Both the position numbers and the translations under genes were made by a program. This document shows, piece after piece, positions 9,196-16,470 of a stretch of 64,000 bases of DNA. The stretch's first letter is position 1. The number at the start of each line of letters is the position of its first letter. This DNA is from Bacillus sp. FJAT-29790 (GTDB taxonomy: Bacteria; Bacillota; Bacilli; Bacillales; Cytobacillaceae): contig NZ_JAHNZZ010000002.1 of the NCBI RefSeq assembly GCF_019039215.1, positions 125,869-189,868 on the forward strand. The letters run 5' to 3'. The notes beneath the pieces are model-generated. The model was given only the letters and a program-made list of their open reading frames with translations. It had not been told where the DNA came from and ran no database searches.

Positions 9196-9534
9196 ATGGA
9201 AACGTTAATGTCTATTCTTATCGGTCTATTTTTTACGATTGGAACTTATTTAATTTTGTCAAAAAGCTTGCTACGAATCATATTAGGGACATCGATTATA
9301 AGCCATGGTGTCAATCTTCTTATTTTAACAATGGGTCGGTTGAAAACAGGCGGCCCTCCATTATTAGGTGAGAAATTTATAGCTTTTACTGATTCACTGC
9401 CGCAAGCACTTATTTTGACAGCGATTGTGATCAATTTTGGGGTTACTGCGTTATTCTTAGTACTAAGTTATCGTACGTTTAAAACATTGGGGACTGATGA
9501 TATGGACCAATTAAGGGGTATTGAAGATGAATAA
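9196..9534 (+). CDS. mrpC: Na+/H+ antiporter Mrp subunit C
   Basis: 112 residues, three TM segments, homologous to NuoK. It has the typical LRIILGTSIISHGVNLLIL helix and the motif DSLPQALILTAIVI. It starts 3 bp after mrpB and overlaps mrpD by 8 bp. Confidence 0.95.
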   Translation: METLMSILIGLFFTIGTYLILSKSLLRIILGTSIISHGVNLLILTMGRLKTGGPPLLGEKFIAFTDSLPQALILTAIVINFGVTALFLVLSYRTFKTLGTDDMDQLRGIEDE

Positions 9535-11020
9535 TATTGTCATACTGCCGATTATCATTCCCGCCATTGCGGGGCTGATATTGGTCATCTTTCGGAAAAG
9601 CGTTGGTTTTCAACGCTTAGTTAGTATTCTTGCTATTTTAGTCATGGGTTTTGTATCTGTCATTCTAATGGGGCAGATTAGAAGAGAGGGTATACAGACA
9701 CTTCAGGCAGGAGGATGGGCGCCACCGTTTGGAATTAGCATTGTAGCAGATATGTTTTCCGCTTTACTTCTTCTGAGCACAGGTACTGTGGCCCTTTTCT
9801 GTTTATTATTCGCTTTTCAATCCGTTGGAAAAGAGAGAGAAGCTTATTATTTTTACCCGTTGTTTTTGTTTCTAATTACAGGTGTGAATGGATCGTTTTT
9901 GACGGGTGACTTATTTAATTTGTTTGTCTGTTTTGAAGTCATGTTAATTTCATCGTATGTGCTTATTTCATTAGGGGGAACGAAGTTGCAGCTTCGGGAA
10001 TCTATCAAGTATATCTTGATTAATGTTGTCTCCTCTTCCTTATTTCTTCTAGCAATCGCTTATTTGTATGCAATGATAGGGACCTTGAACTTAGCCCATT
10101 TATCCATACGTGTGGCTGAGGCAGGGCAAGATAGCCTCATGACAACGGTTGCGCTATTATTTTTAATTGTGTTTGGAATGAAAGCCGCTCTCTTCTTGTT
10201 TTTTTGGCTGCCAGGCTCATATAGCGCACCACCGACAGCCATCGCAGCTATTTTTGCTGCCCTTTTAACAAAAGTGGGGATTTACGCGATTTTTCGTATG
10301 TTTACACTCGTGTTTTATCATGAACCGCAAATCACGCACTTGTTGATAGGTATTCTAGGAGCAATAACAATGATACTTGGCGCAATCGGGGCAGTAGCTT
10401 ATTGGGATATTAAAAAAATCCTAACCTATAATGTCATTGTAGGTGTAGGGTTTATCATAGCCGGTCTAGCCTCGTTTACATCAACGGGCATGATGGGGTC
10501 GATTTACTATCTCATTCATGACATTTTTATTAAAGCACTGATTTTCCTTTTAGGAGGGACAATCATTCATCTTACTGGTACGAGTAAGCTGAATGAAATC
10601 AGTGGTCTCATTCGCAATCATCCCTATTTAGGATGGATATTCTTTATTGCAGCATTGTCCTTAGCAGGCATTCCGCCATTGAGTGGATTTTTGGGGAAAG
10701 TCTTTATTACACGCGGTACGTTTGAAACAGGGTACTACTGGTTAGGCGCAATTGGATTAATAACGAGTTTAATGGTTTTGTATTCAATTATGAAGGTTTT
10801 TATGAATGTCTTTTGGGGTGAAACTTATTTAAGCAAGGAGATGGAAAAAGGAAAAGCAAAGGGCCCTATAATGTTTCCGCTCGGTTTTCTTACCGCTATT
10901 ACGATCTCACTAGGATTAGGAGCAGAAGGAATCCATGAATATGTCCGTCTAGCCACTGAGGGCTTATTGAATCCGAATCTTTATATAGAAGCGGTTATGG
11001 GCGGGAATCAAATCCGATAA
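9527..11020 (+). CDS. mrpD: Na+/H+ antiporter Mrp subunit D
   Basis: 497 residues, about 14 TM segments, NuoM/N-type antiporter subunit. The conserved glutamate of TM5 appears in NLFVCFEVMLISSYVL, and lysine-bearing channel helices follow (FGMKAALFLFFWLPGSYSAPP). ATG 9527, seven bases after AAGGGGT, is preferred over the in-frame TTG at 9521. It overlaps the mrpC end. MrpA and MrpD are the likely ion-translocating subunits. Confidence 0.95.
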   Translation: MNNIVILPIIIPAIAGLILVIFRKSVGFQRLVSILAILVMGFVSVILMGQIRREGIQTLQAGGWAPPFGISIVADMFSALLLLSTGTVALFCLLFAFQSVGKEREAYYFYPLFLFLITGVNGSFLTGDLFNLFVCFEVMLISSYVLISLGGTKLQLRESIKYILINVVSSSLFLLAIAYLYAMIGTLNLAHLSIRVAEAGQDSLMTTVALLFLIVFGMKAALFLFFWLPGSYSAPPTAIAAIFAALLTKVGIYAIFRMFTLVFYHEPQITHLLIGILGAITMILGAIGAVAYWDIKKILTYNVIVGVGFIIAGLASFTSTGMMGSIYYLIHDIFIKALIFLLGGTIIHLTGTSKLNEISGLIRNHPYLGWIFFIAALSLAGIPPLSGFLGKVFITRGTFETGYYWLGAIGLITSLMVLYSIMKVFMNVFWGETYLSKEMEKGKAKGPIMFPLGFLTAITISLGLGAEGIHEYVRLATEGLLNPNLYIEAVMGGNQIR

Positions 11021-11062
11021 GTAGTACGGAAACTGTCTGAAAATTTGAAAGGAGGTAGAAAA

Positions 11063-11539
11063 TTGCCCATTCAAGTATTAATTAATCTTTTTATCGCCTT
11101 CTTATGGATGTTTCTTCAAGATGAATGGAGTGTCTTGTCCTTTTTTAGCGGCTATTTGGTCGGTTTACTCGTTTTATTTAGTTTGCGGCGTTTCTTTCCT
11201 ACATCCTTTTATCCGAAAAAACTTTTTGCGTTTTTGAATTTATTTTTATTGTTTATTCAGGAGTCGATCTCATCCAGTATCGATATTATTAGAGAAGTGA
11301 TAAGGCCGAAGATCAATGTAACGCCAGGAATATTTAGGATGGAAACAGATTTAGAAGGTGATTTGGAAATTACTTTGCTAGCATTGCTTTTGACTTTGAC
11401 TCCAGGATCGGTCGTGATGGAAGTTTCACCAGATAATAAGGTTTTTTACCTTCATGCATTGAACTTGCCGGAATCAAAAAATGCTGTATTCCAGTCACAA
11501 GTTAGATATGAGAAAGCCATTAAGGAGGTAACCCGATAA
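11063..11539 (+). CDS. mrpE: Na+/H+ antiporter Mrp subunit E
   Basis: 158 residues. Two N-terminal TM segments are followed by a soluble region with TLTPGSVVMEVSPD, the MnhE signature. TTG 11063 is chosen because AAAGGAGG lies at 11048-11055; an upstream TTG at 11045 would include the ribosome site. Its stop overlaps the mrpF start (TAATG). Confidence 0.93.
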   Translation: MPIQVLINLFIAFLWMFLQDEWSVLSFFSGYLVGLLVLFSLRRFFPTSFYPKKLFAFLNLFLLFIQESISSSIDIIREVIRPKINVTPGIFRMETDLEGDLEITLLALLLTLTPGSVVMEVSPDNKVFYLHALNLPESKNAVFQSQVRYEKAIKEVTR

Positions 11540-11823
11540 TGTTTAATCTATTTTTGATGGGCTGTTTATTTTTCTTGACACTTTCCATCATGGCTGCCCT
11601 CTATCGTGTCATTAAAGGCCCTTCTATGCCTGATCGGGTCATGGCATTGGATAACATAGGCGTTAACCTTATTGCCGGAGTTGCCATTCTCTCTATCCTT
11701 CTTCGTACCCATGCTTTTCTAGACATCATCCTTTTAATCGGAATCCTCTCCTTTGTTGGCACAATTGCCTTCGCAAGATTTATTGAAAGGGGTGTTGTCA
11801 TTGAGCGAAAACATATACAGTGA
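11539..11823 (+). CDS. mrpF: Na+/H+ antiporter Mrp subunit F
   Basis: 94 residues, three TM helices, with GPSMPDRVMALDNIGVN, the MnhF signature. It starts inside the mrpE stop and overlaps mrpG by 23 bp; AAGGAGGT lies at 11522-11529. Confidence 0.95.
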   Translation: MFNLFLMGCLFFLTLSIMAALYRVIKGPSMPDRVMALDNIGVNLIAGVAILSILLRTHAFLDIILLIGILSFVGTIAFARFIERGVVIERKHIQ

Positions 11824-12160
11824 AATTATCGTCGCTATTTTTTTGCTTATTGGAACGATTTTTAGTTTTCTGAGTGCGATCGGATTAATTCGTTTACCTG
11901 ATGTGTATACTCGTGCTCATGCCGTTTCGAAAAGTGCAAGTTTAGGCGTGCTTTGTACGTTATTTGGGGCTTTTCTTTTTTTCTTGATAGCAGATGGTTA
12001 TTTCAGTATCAGGTTAATCCTCGGAATCTTCTTCGTGTTTCTAACATCCCCGGTTGTGGCCCATTTATTAAACCGAGCTGCCTATCGTTCGAATGTAGAG
12101 CTTGCGAAAGAAAGTGTACAGGATGATTTGAAGGAATTTTTGGGAGGGAACGAGAAATAA
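11801..12160 (+). CDS. mrpG: Na+/H+ antiporter Mrp subunit G
   Basis: 119 residues with the MnhG/PhaG signature IGLIRLPDVYTRAHAVSKSA and three TM helices. TTG 11801 is chosen: AAAGGGGTG lies at 11786-11794 and the protein then begins at the family's usual point. It is the last mrp gene; a separate small gene follows after 60 bp without an obvious terminator between. Confidence 0.93.
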   Translation: MSENIYSEIIVAIFLLIGTIFSFLSAIGLIRLPDVYTRAHAVSKSASLGVLCTLFGAFLFFLIADGYFSIRLILGIFFVFLTSPVVAHLLNRAAYRSNVELAKESVQDDLKEFLGGNEK

Positions 12161-12220
12161 GGAAGGAATGCAATAAAACCTGCTGATAATGATCTAATAA
12201 ATAACGCAAGGAGGAGTGCT

Positions 12221-12445
12221 ATGACCGGAATAGTTGCAATCATTATGGTTTTTTCAATTCCGATAGTCGCAATCGTAACAAGCCACCTTCAGAAACAGTC
12301 TAAGATTAAACACAAAATGATTCAAGATGAATTGGAACTTGAGAAACTAAAACACGATAACTATGTAATAGAAACACAAAAACTAAGAATTGAACTTGAA
12401 CAAATGAAACTTGAAGAATCTAAAGATAAGCCTAAAATTATGTAA
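12221..12445 (+). CDS. Small membrane protein with coiled-coil tail
   Basis: 74 residues: one N-terminal TM segment (about 3-20), then a highly charged helix rich in E, K and Q with heptad spacing. The layout is like PspB but I see no clear relation to it. ATG 12221 follows AAGGAGGAG. It may be read with mrp or alone; the strong terminator at 12531 ends the transcript. Function unknown. Confidence 0.7.
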   Translation: MTGIVAIIMVFSIPIVAIVTSHLQKQSKIKHKMIQDELELEKLKHDNYVIETQKLRIELEQMKLEESKDKPKIM

Positions 12446-12530
12446 TAAACTTGTTGTTCTTATTTAAAGAGGAGCAAGATTAAATGATAAAGAGCTGATT
12501 AGCATGTTTGATTTAATAAAACATCAAAAA

Positions 12531-12574
12531 AACAGAGTGTAAAATCGATATTATTTTACGCTCTGTTTTTTTTG
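12531..12574 (+). terminator. Terminator after the mrp region
   Basis: Left arm 12531-12545 and right arm 12553-12567 pair over 15 bp with one G-T pair, 7-nt loop, then nine T. Confidence 0.92.
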
Positions 12575-12581
12575 TTTGAAA

Positions 12582-12677
12582 TTGGCTGATAAAACCAGTA
12601 TTTGGCTGACAAATCGGTGAAATTGGCTGACAAAACTAATATTTGGCTGATAAATCGTTGAAGTTGGCTGACAAATT
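12582..12677. repeat. Phased array 1 of TTGGCTGA(T/C)AAA units
   Basis: Five units begin at 12582, 12602, 12623, 12643 and 12664, spaced 20, 21, 20 and 21 bp. It starts immediately after the terminator at 12531-12574. The rest of the gap to 12864 is AT-rich, with no ORF or clear promoter pair that I can defend. Confidence 0.75.
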
Positions 12678-12864
12678 TAAAATGGAGTTTGATGGTGATA
12701 CATTTATGTATATGTTCCTAAAAAAAGGAAATAACGCTTGTGCCATTTACGCTATATGTCCTCTGTATACAAACAAATGTCTATATATGATAGAAAACCC
12801 TTGATTATTTTCTGAATAGGAGTAAAATTAGGATTATATTTTTAGAGATTAGGAGATGTAAGGG

Positions 12865-14226
12865 ATGAAAGTCGTTAAATTTGGAGGATCTTCTTTAGCA
12901 TCCGGAAAGCAACTCGAAAAGGTTTTTCAAATTGTTGTTTCTGATCCAGAGAGGAAAGTGGTCGTCGTATCAGCTCCAGGAAAACGTTCGGCTGAAGATC
13001 GTAAAGTAACTGATTTATTGATTGAGTGTGCAGAGCGATGTCTGCTGGATCAAGACGCAGATGAATTTGTAGAAGCTGTAATAGAGAGATATGCTGATAT
13101 TGCAGAAGAATTAAACTTGCCTTCTGGCATTGTCGAGGAAATTCATGCTGATTTATTAAAAAGGTTGAATGGAGATAGAAGTAAACCTGATCGTTTCATA
13201 GATGCAATGAAAGCGAGCGGAGAGGATAACAATGCGAAATTAGTAGCTGCTTACTTCCGTAAACAGGGAGTTGAAGCTCATTATGTTAACCCAGGAGAAG
13301 CTGGGCTCCTTGTCAGCGATGAACCAGGAAATGCGCAAGTGCTTCCTGAATCGTATGATCGCTTGTTTTCGTTGCGTGAACGGTCTGGGCTCTTAATTTT
13401 CCCAGGATTTTTCGGCTATAGTGAAGAGGGAGAAGTGTTTACATTTTCACGGAGTGGCTCAGATATTACAGGTTCCATTCTTGCAAACGGATTGAAAGCC
13501 GACTTATATGAAAACTTTACGGACGTGGATGCCGTTTATTCAGTCAATCCGTATATCGTTGACAGGCCAAAGGAAATTAAAGAATTAACTTATCGGGAGA
13601 TGCGCGAGTTATCTTATGCTGGCTTTAGCGTTTTACATGATGAGGCACTTGTTCCGGCATTCCGAGCGGGCATTCCCGTTCATATAAAGAACACAAACAA
13701 TCCTTCCGCACCAGGGACGAGAATTGTAAATGACCGGGACAACACGAATGGGCCTGTCATCGGCATTGCAAGTGATCAAGGCTTTTGCAGTATTTATGTC
13801 AGCAAATACTTAATGAACAGGGAAGTTGGATTTGGACGCAAGCTATTAGGGATTTTAGAAAGCTTCGGTCTTTCCTATGAACATACACCTTCTGGAATTG
13901 ACGATATTTCCATAATCTTAAGAGAAAACCAACTCAATTCCGCAATGGAAAACGAAATTAGAAAGCGTATTGATGCAGAACTCCATGCAGATGAAGTCAT
14001 AATCGAGCGAGGCCTAGCTCTCATTATGGTCGTAGGTGAAGGTATGCGTCATAATGTTGGCACAACAGCGAGAGCTTCAAAAGCCTTGGCAAATGCAAAG
14101 GTCAATATTGAAATGATCAACCAGGGCTCCTCTGAAGTCAGCATGATGTTCGGGGTTAAGGAAATTGATGAAAAAAGAGCAGTACAGGCGCTGTACGAAG
14201 AGTTTTTTGCAGCAGTGCTAGTTTAA
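12865..14226 (+). CDS. yclM: Aspartate kinase (class III, YclM/ThrD-like)
   Basis: 453 residues; phosphorylates L-aspartate in the first step to lysine, threonine and methionine. N-terminal kinase motif KFGGSSLASG at residues 4-13; later FSRSGSDITGS and FTDVDAVYSVNP bind aspartate/ATP. The C-terminal ~150 residues form two ACT domains (ASDQGFCSIYVSKYLMNR; VVGEGMRHNVGTTARA). Length and motifs fit the monomer-type AK III rather than the split alpha/beta LysC. Ribosome site AGGAGATG before ATG 12865. Monocistronic. No T-box or lysine riboswitch is recognisable upstream. Confidence 0.9.
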   Translation: MKVVKFGGSSLASGKQLEKVFQIVVSDPERKVVVVSAPGKRSAEDRKVTDLLIECAERCLLDQDADEFVEAVIERYADIAEELNLPSGIVEEIHADLLKRLNGDRSKPDRFIDAMKASGEDNNAKLVAAYFRKQGVEAHYVNPGEAGLLVSDEPGNAQVLPESYDRLFSLRERSGLLIFPGFFGYSEEGEVFTFSRSGSDITGSILANGLKADLYENFTDVDAVYSVNPYIVDRPKEIKELTYREMRELSYAGFSVLHDEALVPAFRAGIPVHIKNTNNPSAPGTRIVNDRDNTNGPVIGIASDQGFCSIYVSKYLMNREVGFGRKLLGILESFGLSYEHTPSGIDDISIILRENQLNSAMENEIRKRIDAELHADEVIIERGLALIMVVGEGMRHNVGTTARASKALANAKVNIEMINQGSSEVSMMFGVKEIDEKRAVQALYEEFFAAVLV

Positions 14227-14313
14227 TGGAATTGGCATCATCCGAAGATAGACGTAGTTGGGGTGCCTGATTTTATGTGGGGAGGATAAATGTATTTCCT
14301 CCATCTAGTAATA

Positions 14314-14349
14314 AAAAAAGAGTTGACGCAAAGCATCAACTCTTTTTTT
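14314..14349. terminator. Bidirectional terminator between aspartokinase and queT
   Basis: GAGTTGA (14320-14326) pairs with TCAACTC (14336-14342), flanked by A-run on the left and T-run on the right, so it can end both converging genes. Confidence 0.88.
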
Positions 14350-14350
14350 A

Positions 14351-14836
14351 TTAAACCAATTTCTCAAAATTCACGCGCTTATTCAGAGCATATATAATTG
14401 GCATTCCCACGGCCATGACGATAAATTCGCCGATTGCAGTTGTAAGCCACGTAAACATAAATGGCAAACCAAAAGCAAGATGAAGTTCAAGGGCGATAAG
14501 GAACATGGTAATCGTGAAGACAATCGTGTTCACTACCATCCGTGCCCAAATGTTTTTTACGAAGCGGCAGCAGGCAATTGTGATCAATAACGAAATCATC
14601 GTTTGTCCGACACCGAAAATTAAATCGTAAGCTTTCATTGGCGAAAACAATAGATTCGTTAAAAATACACCTAATACCATTCCATAAATATATTTTTTAT
14701 TGAAAACGACTAGGTGGTTAAACATTTCGGATACCCGAAACTGGATTTGGGTAAACCCAAAAGGCTGAATTAGCATGGAGACTGCGATATATAAAGCTGC
14801 TAGTACTCCATTTCCGACAAGCGTTCTTATATTCAT
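14351..14836 (-). CDS. queT: QueT family transporter (queuosine precursor, ECF S component)
   Basis: 161 residues with five to six TM segments; family QueT, the substrate-binding S unit of an energy-coupling-factor importer for preQ0/preQ1. N-terminal NGVLAALYIAVSMLIQPFGF and FRVSEMFNHLVVF are typical. The preQ1-I riboswitch directly upstream, whose tail contains the ribosome site, independently supports the substrate. It needs the shared EcfAA'T module from elsewhere in the genome. Confidence 0.92.
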   Translation of the reverse strand: MNIRTLVGNGVLAALYIAVSMLIQPFGFTQIQFRVSEMFNHLVVFNKKYIYGMVLGVFLTNLLFSPMKAYDLIFGVGQTMISLLITIACCRFVKNIWARMVVNTIVFTITMFLIALELHLAFGLPFMFTWLTTAIGEFIVMAVGMPIIYALNKRVNFEKLV

Positions 14837-14845
14837 TATTCCATT

Positions 14846-14886
14846 CTCTCCTTAGTTTTTTATCGTGGGAGGGTTACGAACCACGT
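14846..14886 (-). promoter_or_regulatory. preQ1-I riboswitch controlling queT
   Basis: On the minus strand, CGTGG pairs with CCACG around a 12-nt loop opening TTC, followed by ATAAAAAACTAAGGAG. The tail ATAAAAAACTAA and the loop length are the same as in the Bacillus que-operon aptamer as I recall it. The Shine-Dalgarno AAGGAGA is part of the tail, so ligand binding should block translation. Confidence 0.85.
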
Positions 14887-15026
14887 GAGTACGCTCAAAT
14901 ATAATATATTAATATAGGTGATGGAATTATTCAATGGAAAAGTGTGGGGAGGCGCAAGATTGAATGTAAGTCAATTTCTTTCATAAAATACTTCCGTTAT
15001 ATCCACTTTATCTCCTGTAATTTTAA

Positions 15027-15261
15027 GGCTGTTTTCGTAAAGTTTGTTGCTTCTATAATGTGATTTTTATTTAATAATCTGAGTTGATTGGAGCGGAGGG
15101 CACTTGACTCCTGCGGGAATAGAGGGAAGCGGGAGACCCCGCAGGCGGTAACGCCAGGAGGCTCCCGTCCCTCCCCGAGGAAAGCAAGTGGCCGCAGCGG
15201 AAATCAATGGGCAAACTTTTTAGGCTGAAAAACAACTATATATGCATATGCGATAATAGCT
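15027..15261 (+). repeat. MITE-like element R1, copy c
   Basis: Left end GGCTGTTTTCGTAAAG, right end degenerate (CGATAATAGCT). The core at 15083-15210 is nearly identical to that of copy a. Flanked by AATTTTAA on both sides (15019-15026 and 15262-15269), a perfect 8-bp target duplication. Confidence 0.82.
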
Positions 15262-15318
15262 AATTTTAATAATTAACGTGGAGCCCTAATCAGGGAAACC
15301 ATCGGATATATCGATGAA

Positions 15319-15362
15319 TAACAAAACCAACAGACCAAAACGCTGAGCGAATTGGTCTGTGT
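15319..15362 (-). terminator. Probable terminator of the small membrane-protein unit
   Basis: Stem of nine pairs (15330-15338 with 15352-15360), with a T-rich stretch following on the minus strand. It lies 53 bp past the stop of the 37-residue gene. Confidence 0.6.
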
Positions 15363-15414
15363 TATGAATATTATTCATTTTATTTTACTAACATTTAAAT
15401 CAACCGGATGAAGT

Positions 15415-15528
15415 TTATTTTTGCTTAAAGAAATCCATAAAAGCATGGTAAATTTCCAATCCCTGATAAAAGAACAGGCTTGAAGCAGTAACTGAAAATA
15501 AACCAATGATTAAGAATCGAATCCACAT
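15415..15528 (-). CDS. 37-residue single-TM membrane protein
   Basis: Begins MWIRFLIIGLFSVTAS and ends in FFKQK. One TM helix over about residues 4-22, then a short amphipathic tail. AAAGGAGG lies at good spacing before ATG 15528. It starts 19 bp after the 113-residue gene ends, so the two form one transcription unit. I do not recognise the family; a small partner subunit of the upstream membrane protein is a reasonable inference. Confidence 0.6.
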   Translation of the reverse strand: MWIRFLIIGLFSVTASSLFFYQGLEIYHAFMDFFKQK

Positions 15529-15547
15529 ATATTTTCCTCCTTTATTG

Positions 15548-15889
15548 TCATTTCGAGTTTTGACAACTAAGGAGTGTGGACACATAGTTCGCCTGGTAAA
15601 AGACTGGGGTTAGGATAATAGATCGTCTGTCGGTTTGGAAAAAAAGGGCACGAAACAAGAAAAGAATGAGAATCAAAAAAGCAATGGATTCTGTTACTGC
15701 GAACGGCATAAATGGGTGCTTTTTATTATCAACTTTTAAATGAAGGCTTTCAGCTGAATCATTTATCACAATAATTGCTTTGCTTTTTTGCATCGTCAGC
15801 GCTTTGACATTCCCACCAGGGTAATGGGAGATCAGAAAAGATAAAAAGGCAAACAACAGCATAATCGATAAGACTCGCTTCTTTTCCAT
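15548..15889 (-). CDS. Membrane protein of unknown function, 113 residues
   Basis: ATG 15889 follows AAAGGAGGTGG; in-frame codons further upstream lie over the promoter. An N-terminal hydrophobic segment (about 5-22) could be a signal anchor. A polar loop with SHYPGGN follows, and a second TM segment lies near residues 70-88. The tail is basic then neutral. It is co-transcribed with the 37-residue gene. No family recognised. Confidence 0.65.
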   Translation of the reverse strand: MEKKRVLSIMLLFAFLSFLISHYPGGNVKALTMQKSKAIIVINDSAESLHLKVDNKKHPFMPFAVTESIAFLILILFLFRALFFQTDRRSIILTPVFYQANYVSTLLSCQNSK

Positions 15890-15920
15890 CTGCCCACCTC
15901 CCTTTAAAATGATTGTTTTT

Positions 15921-15949
15921 ATCATAACGACTATTTTAATGTGTGTAAA
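15921..15949 (-). promoter_or_regulatory. SigA-type promoter for the small membrane-protein unit
   Basis: On the minus strand TTTACA (15949-15944), 17-bp spacer and TATGAT (15926-15921), about 30 bp before the ribosome site of the 113-residue gene. Confidence 0.7.
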
Positions 15950-16079
15950 TATAAATATTCTGACATTTTTCTCGAATTGCATATTATTCTATGAATCAAG
16001 TTTTGAAAAGGAAGGGCTAAAAGATAGGAAGATGAAAGTTTATCCACTAACTTGTAACAAAGCTGTCACTTATAAAAAC

Positions 16080-16108
16080 TTGACATTATTATTTTTATAT
16101 ATTATTCT
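16080..16108 (+). promoter_or_regulatory. Promoter of the glycine-riboswitch transcript
   Basis: TTGACA (16080-16085), 17-bp spacer, TATTCT (16103-16108); transcription would begin about 20 bp before the first aptamer. The 15983-16079 stretch shows nothing else. Confidence 0.72.
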
Positions 16109-16135
16109 AAATTTAGAGAAAATTTAATATTAGCG

Positions 16136-16332
16136 GATGACGGTTGTGGGAGAGTGCAATGCGACAGGCCACCGAAGGAGCAAGTTCCAAAAATACCCTT
16201 GGAACTAATCTCTCAGGTAGATAGAACCACAACAAGACGCATCTCTGGAGAGCGCGTTATAAAATAGTACGCCACCAAAGGGGAAACACTCAATTACTAA
16301 TCGAGTTAAACTTTCAGGTAAAAGGACAGAGA
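16136..16332 (+). promoter_or_regulatory. Tandem glycine riboswitch
   Basis: Two gcvT-type aptamers in series. The first has GGGAGAG ... GCCACCGAAGGAGCAA ... TCTCAGGTAGATAGAACCAC. The second has CTGGAGAGC ... CGCCACCAAAGGGG ... TTTCAGGTAAAAGGACAGAG. A terminator overlaps the end of the second aptamer, so glycine binding should permit read-through. It normally precedes glycine-cleavage genes; here the next gene is a dihydrolipoyl dehydrogenase. Confidence 0.93.
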
Positions 16333-16372
16333 AGGGGAGAAATACTACACTACCCTTCTCTGTTCTTTTTTG
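16326..16372 (+). terminator. Regulated terminator of the glycine riboswitch
   Basis: Perfect 11-bp stem (ACAGAGAAGGG 16326-16336 with 16353-16363), followed by TCTTTTTT. Its left arm overlaps the 3' end of the second aptamer, as needed for an on-switch. Confidence 0.88.
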
Positions 16373-16470
16373 TGTTCAAAAAAGAGCAGTAGGTTGAATC
16401 CTATTTAAAAAGAAGGGTCCGTAGTAAAAAAAGACCTTTAACTATAAGATTTTCGGGAGGAAAGCAACAG

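Noticed and set aside
12582-12677. CRISPR array
   Set aside because: Units are about 20 bp with no constant repeat plus unique spacer pattern, and no cas genes are present; the same holds for 49802-49928.
14281-14302. GGAGGA..TCCTCC hairpin after the aspartokinase gene as a second terminator
   Set aside because: There is no T-run, and the terminator at 14314-14349 accounts for the end of the transcript.
15909-16127. 72-codon frame on the plus strand
   Set aside because: It covers the divergent promoter of the membrane-protein unit and has no ribosome site; the coding look comes from AT-rich DNA.
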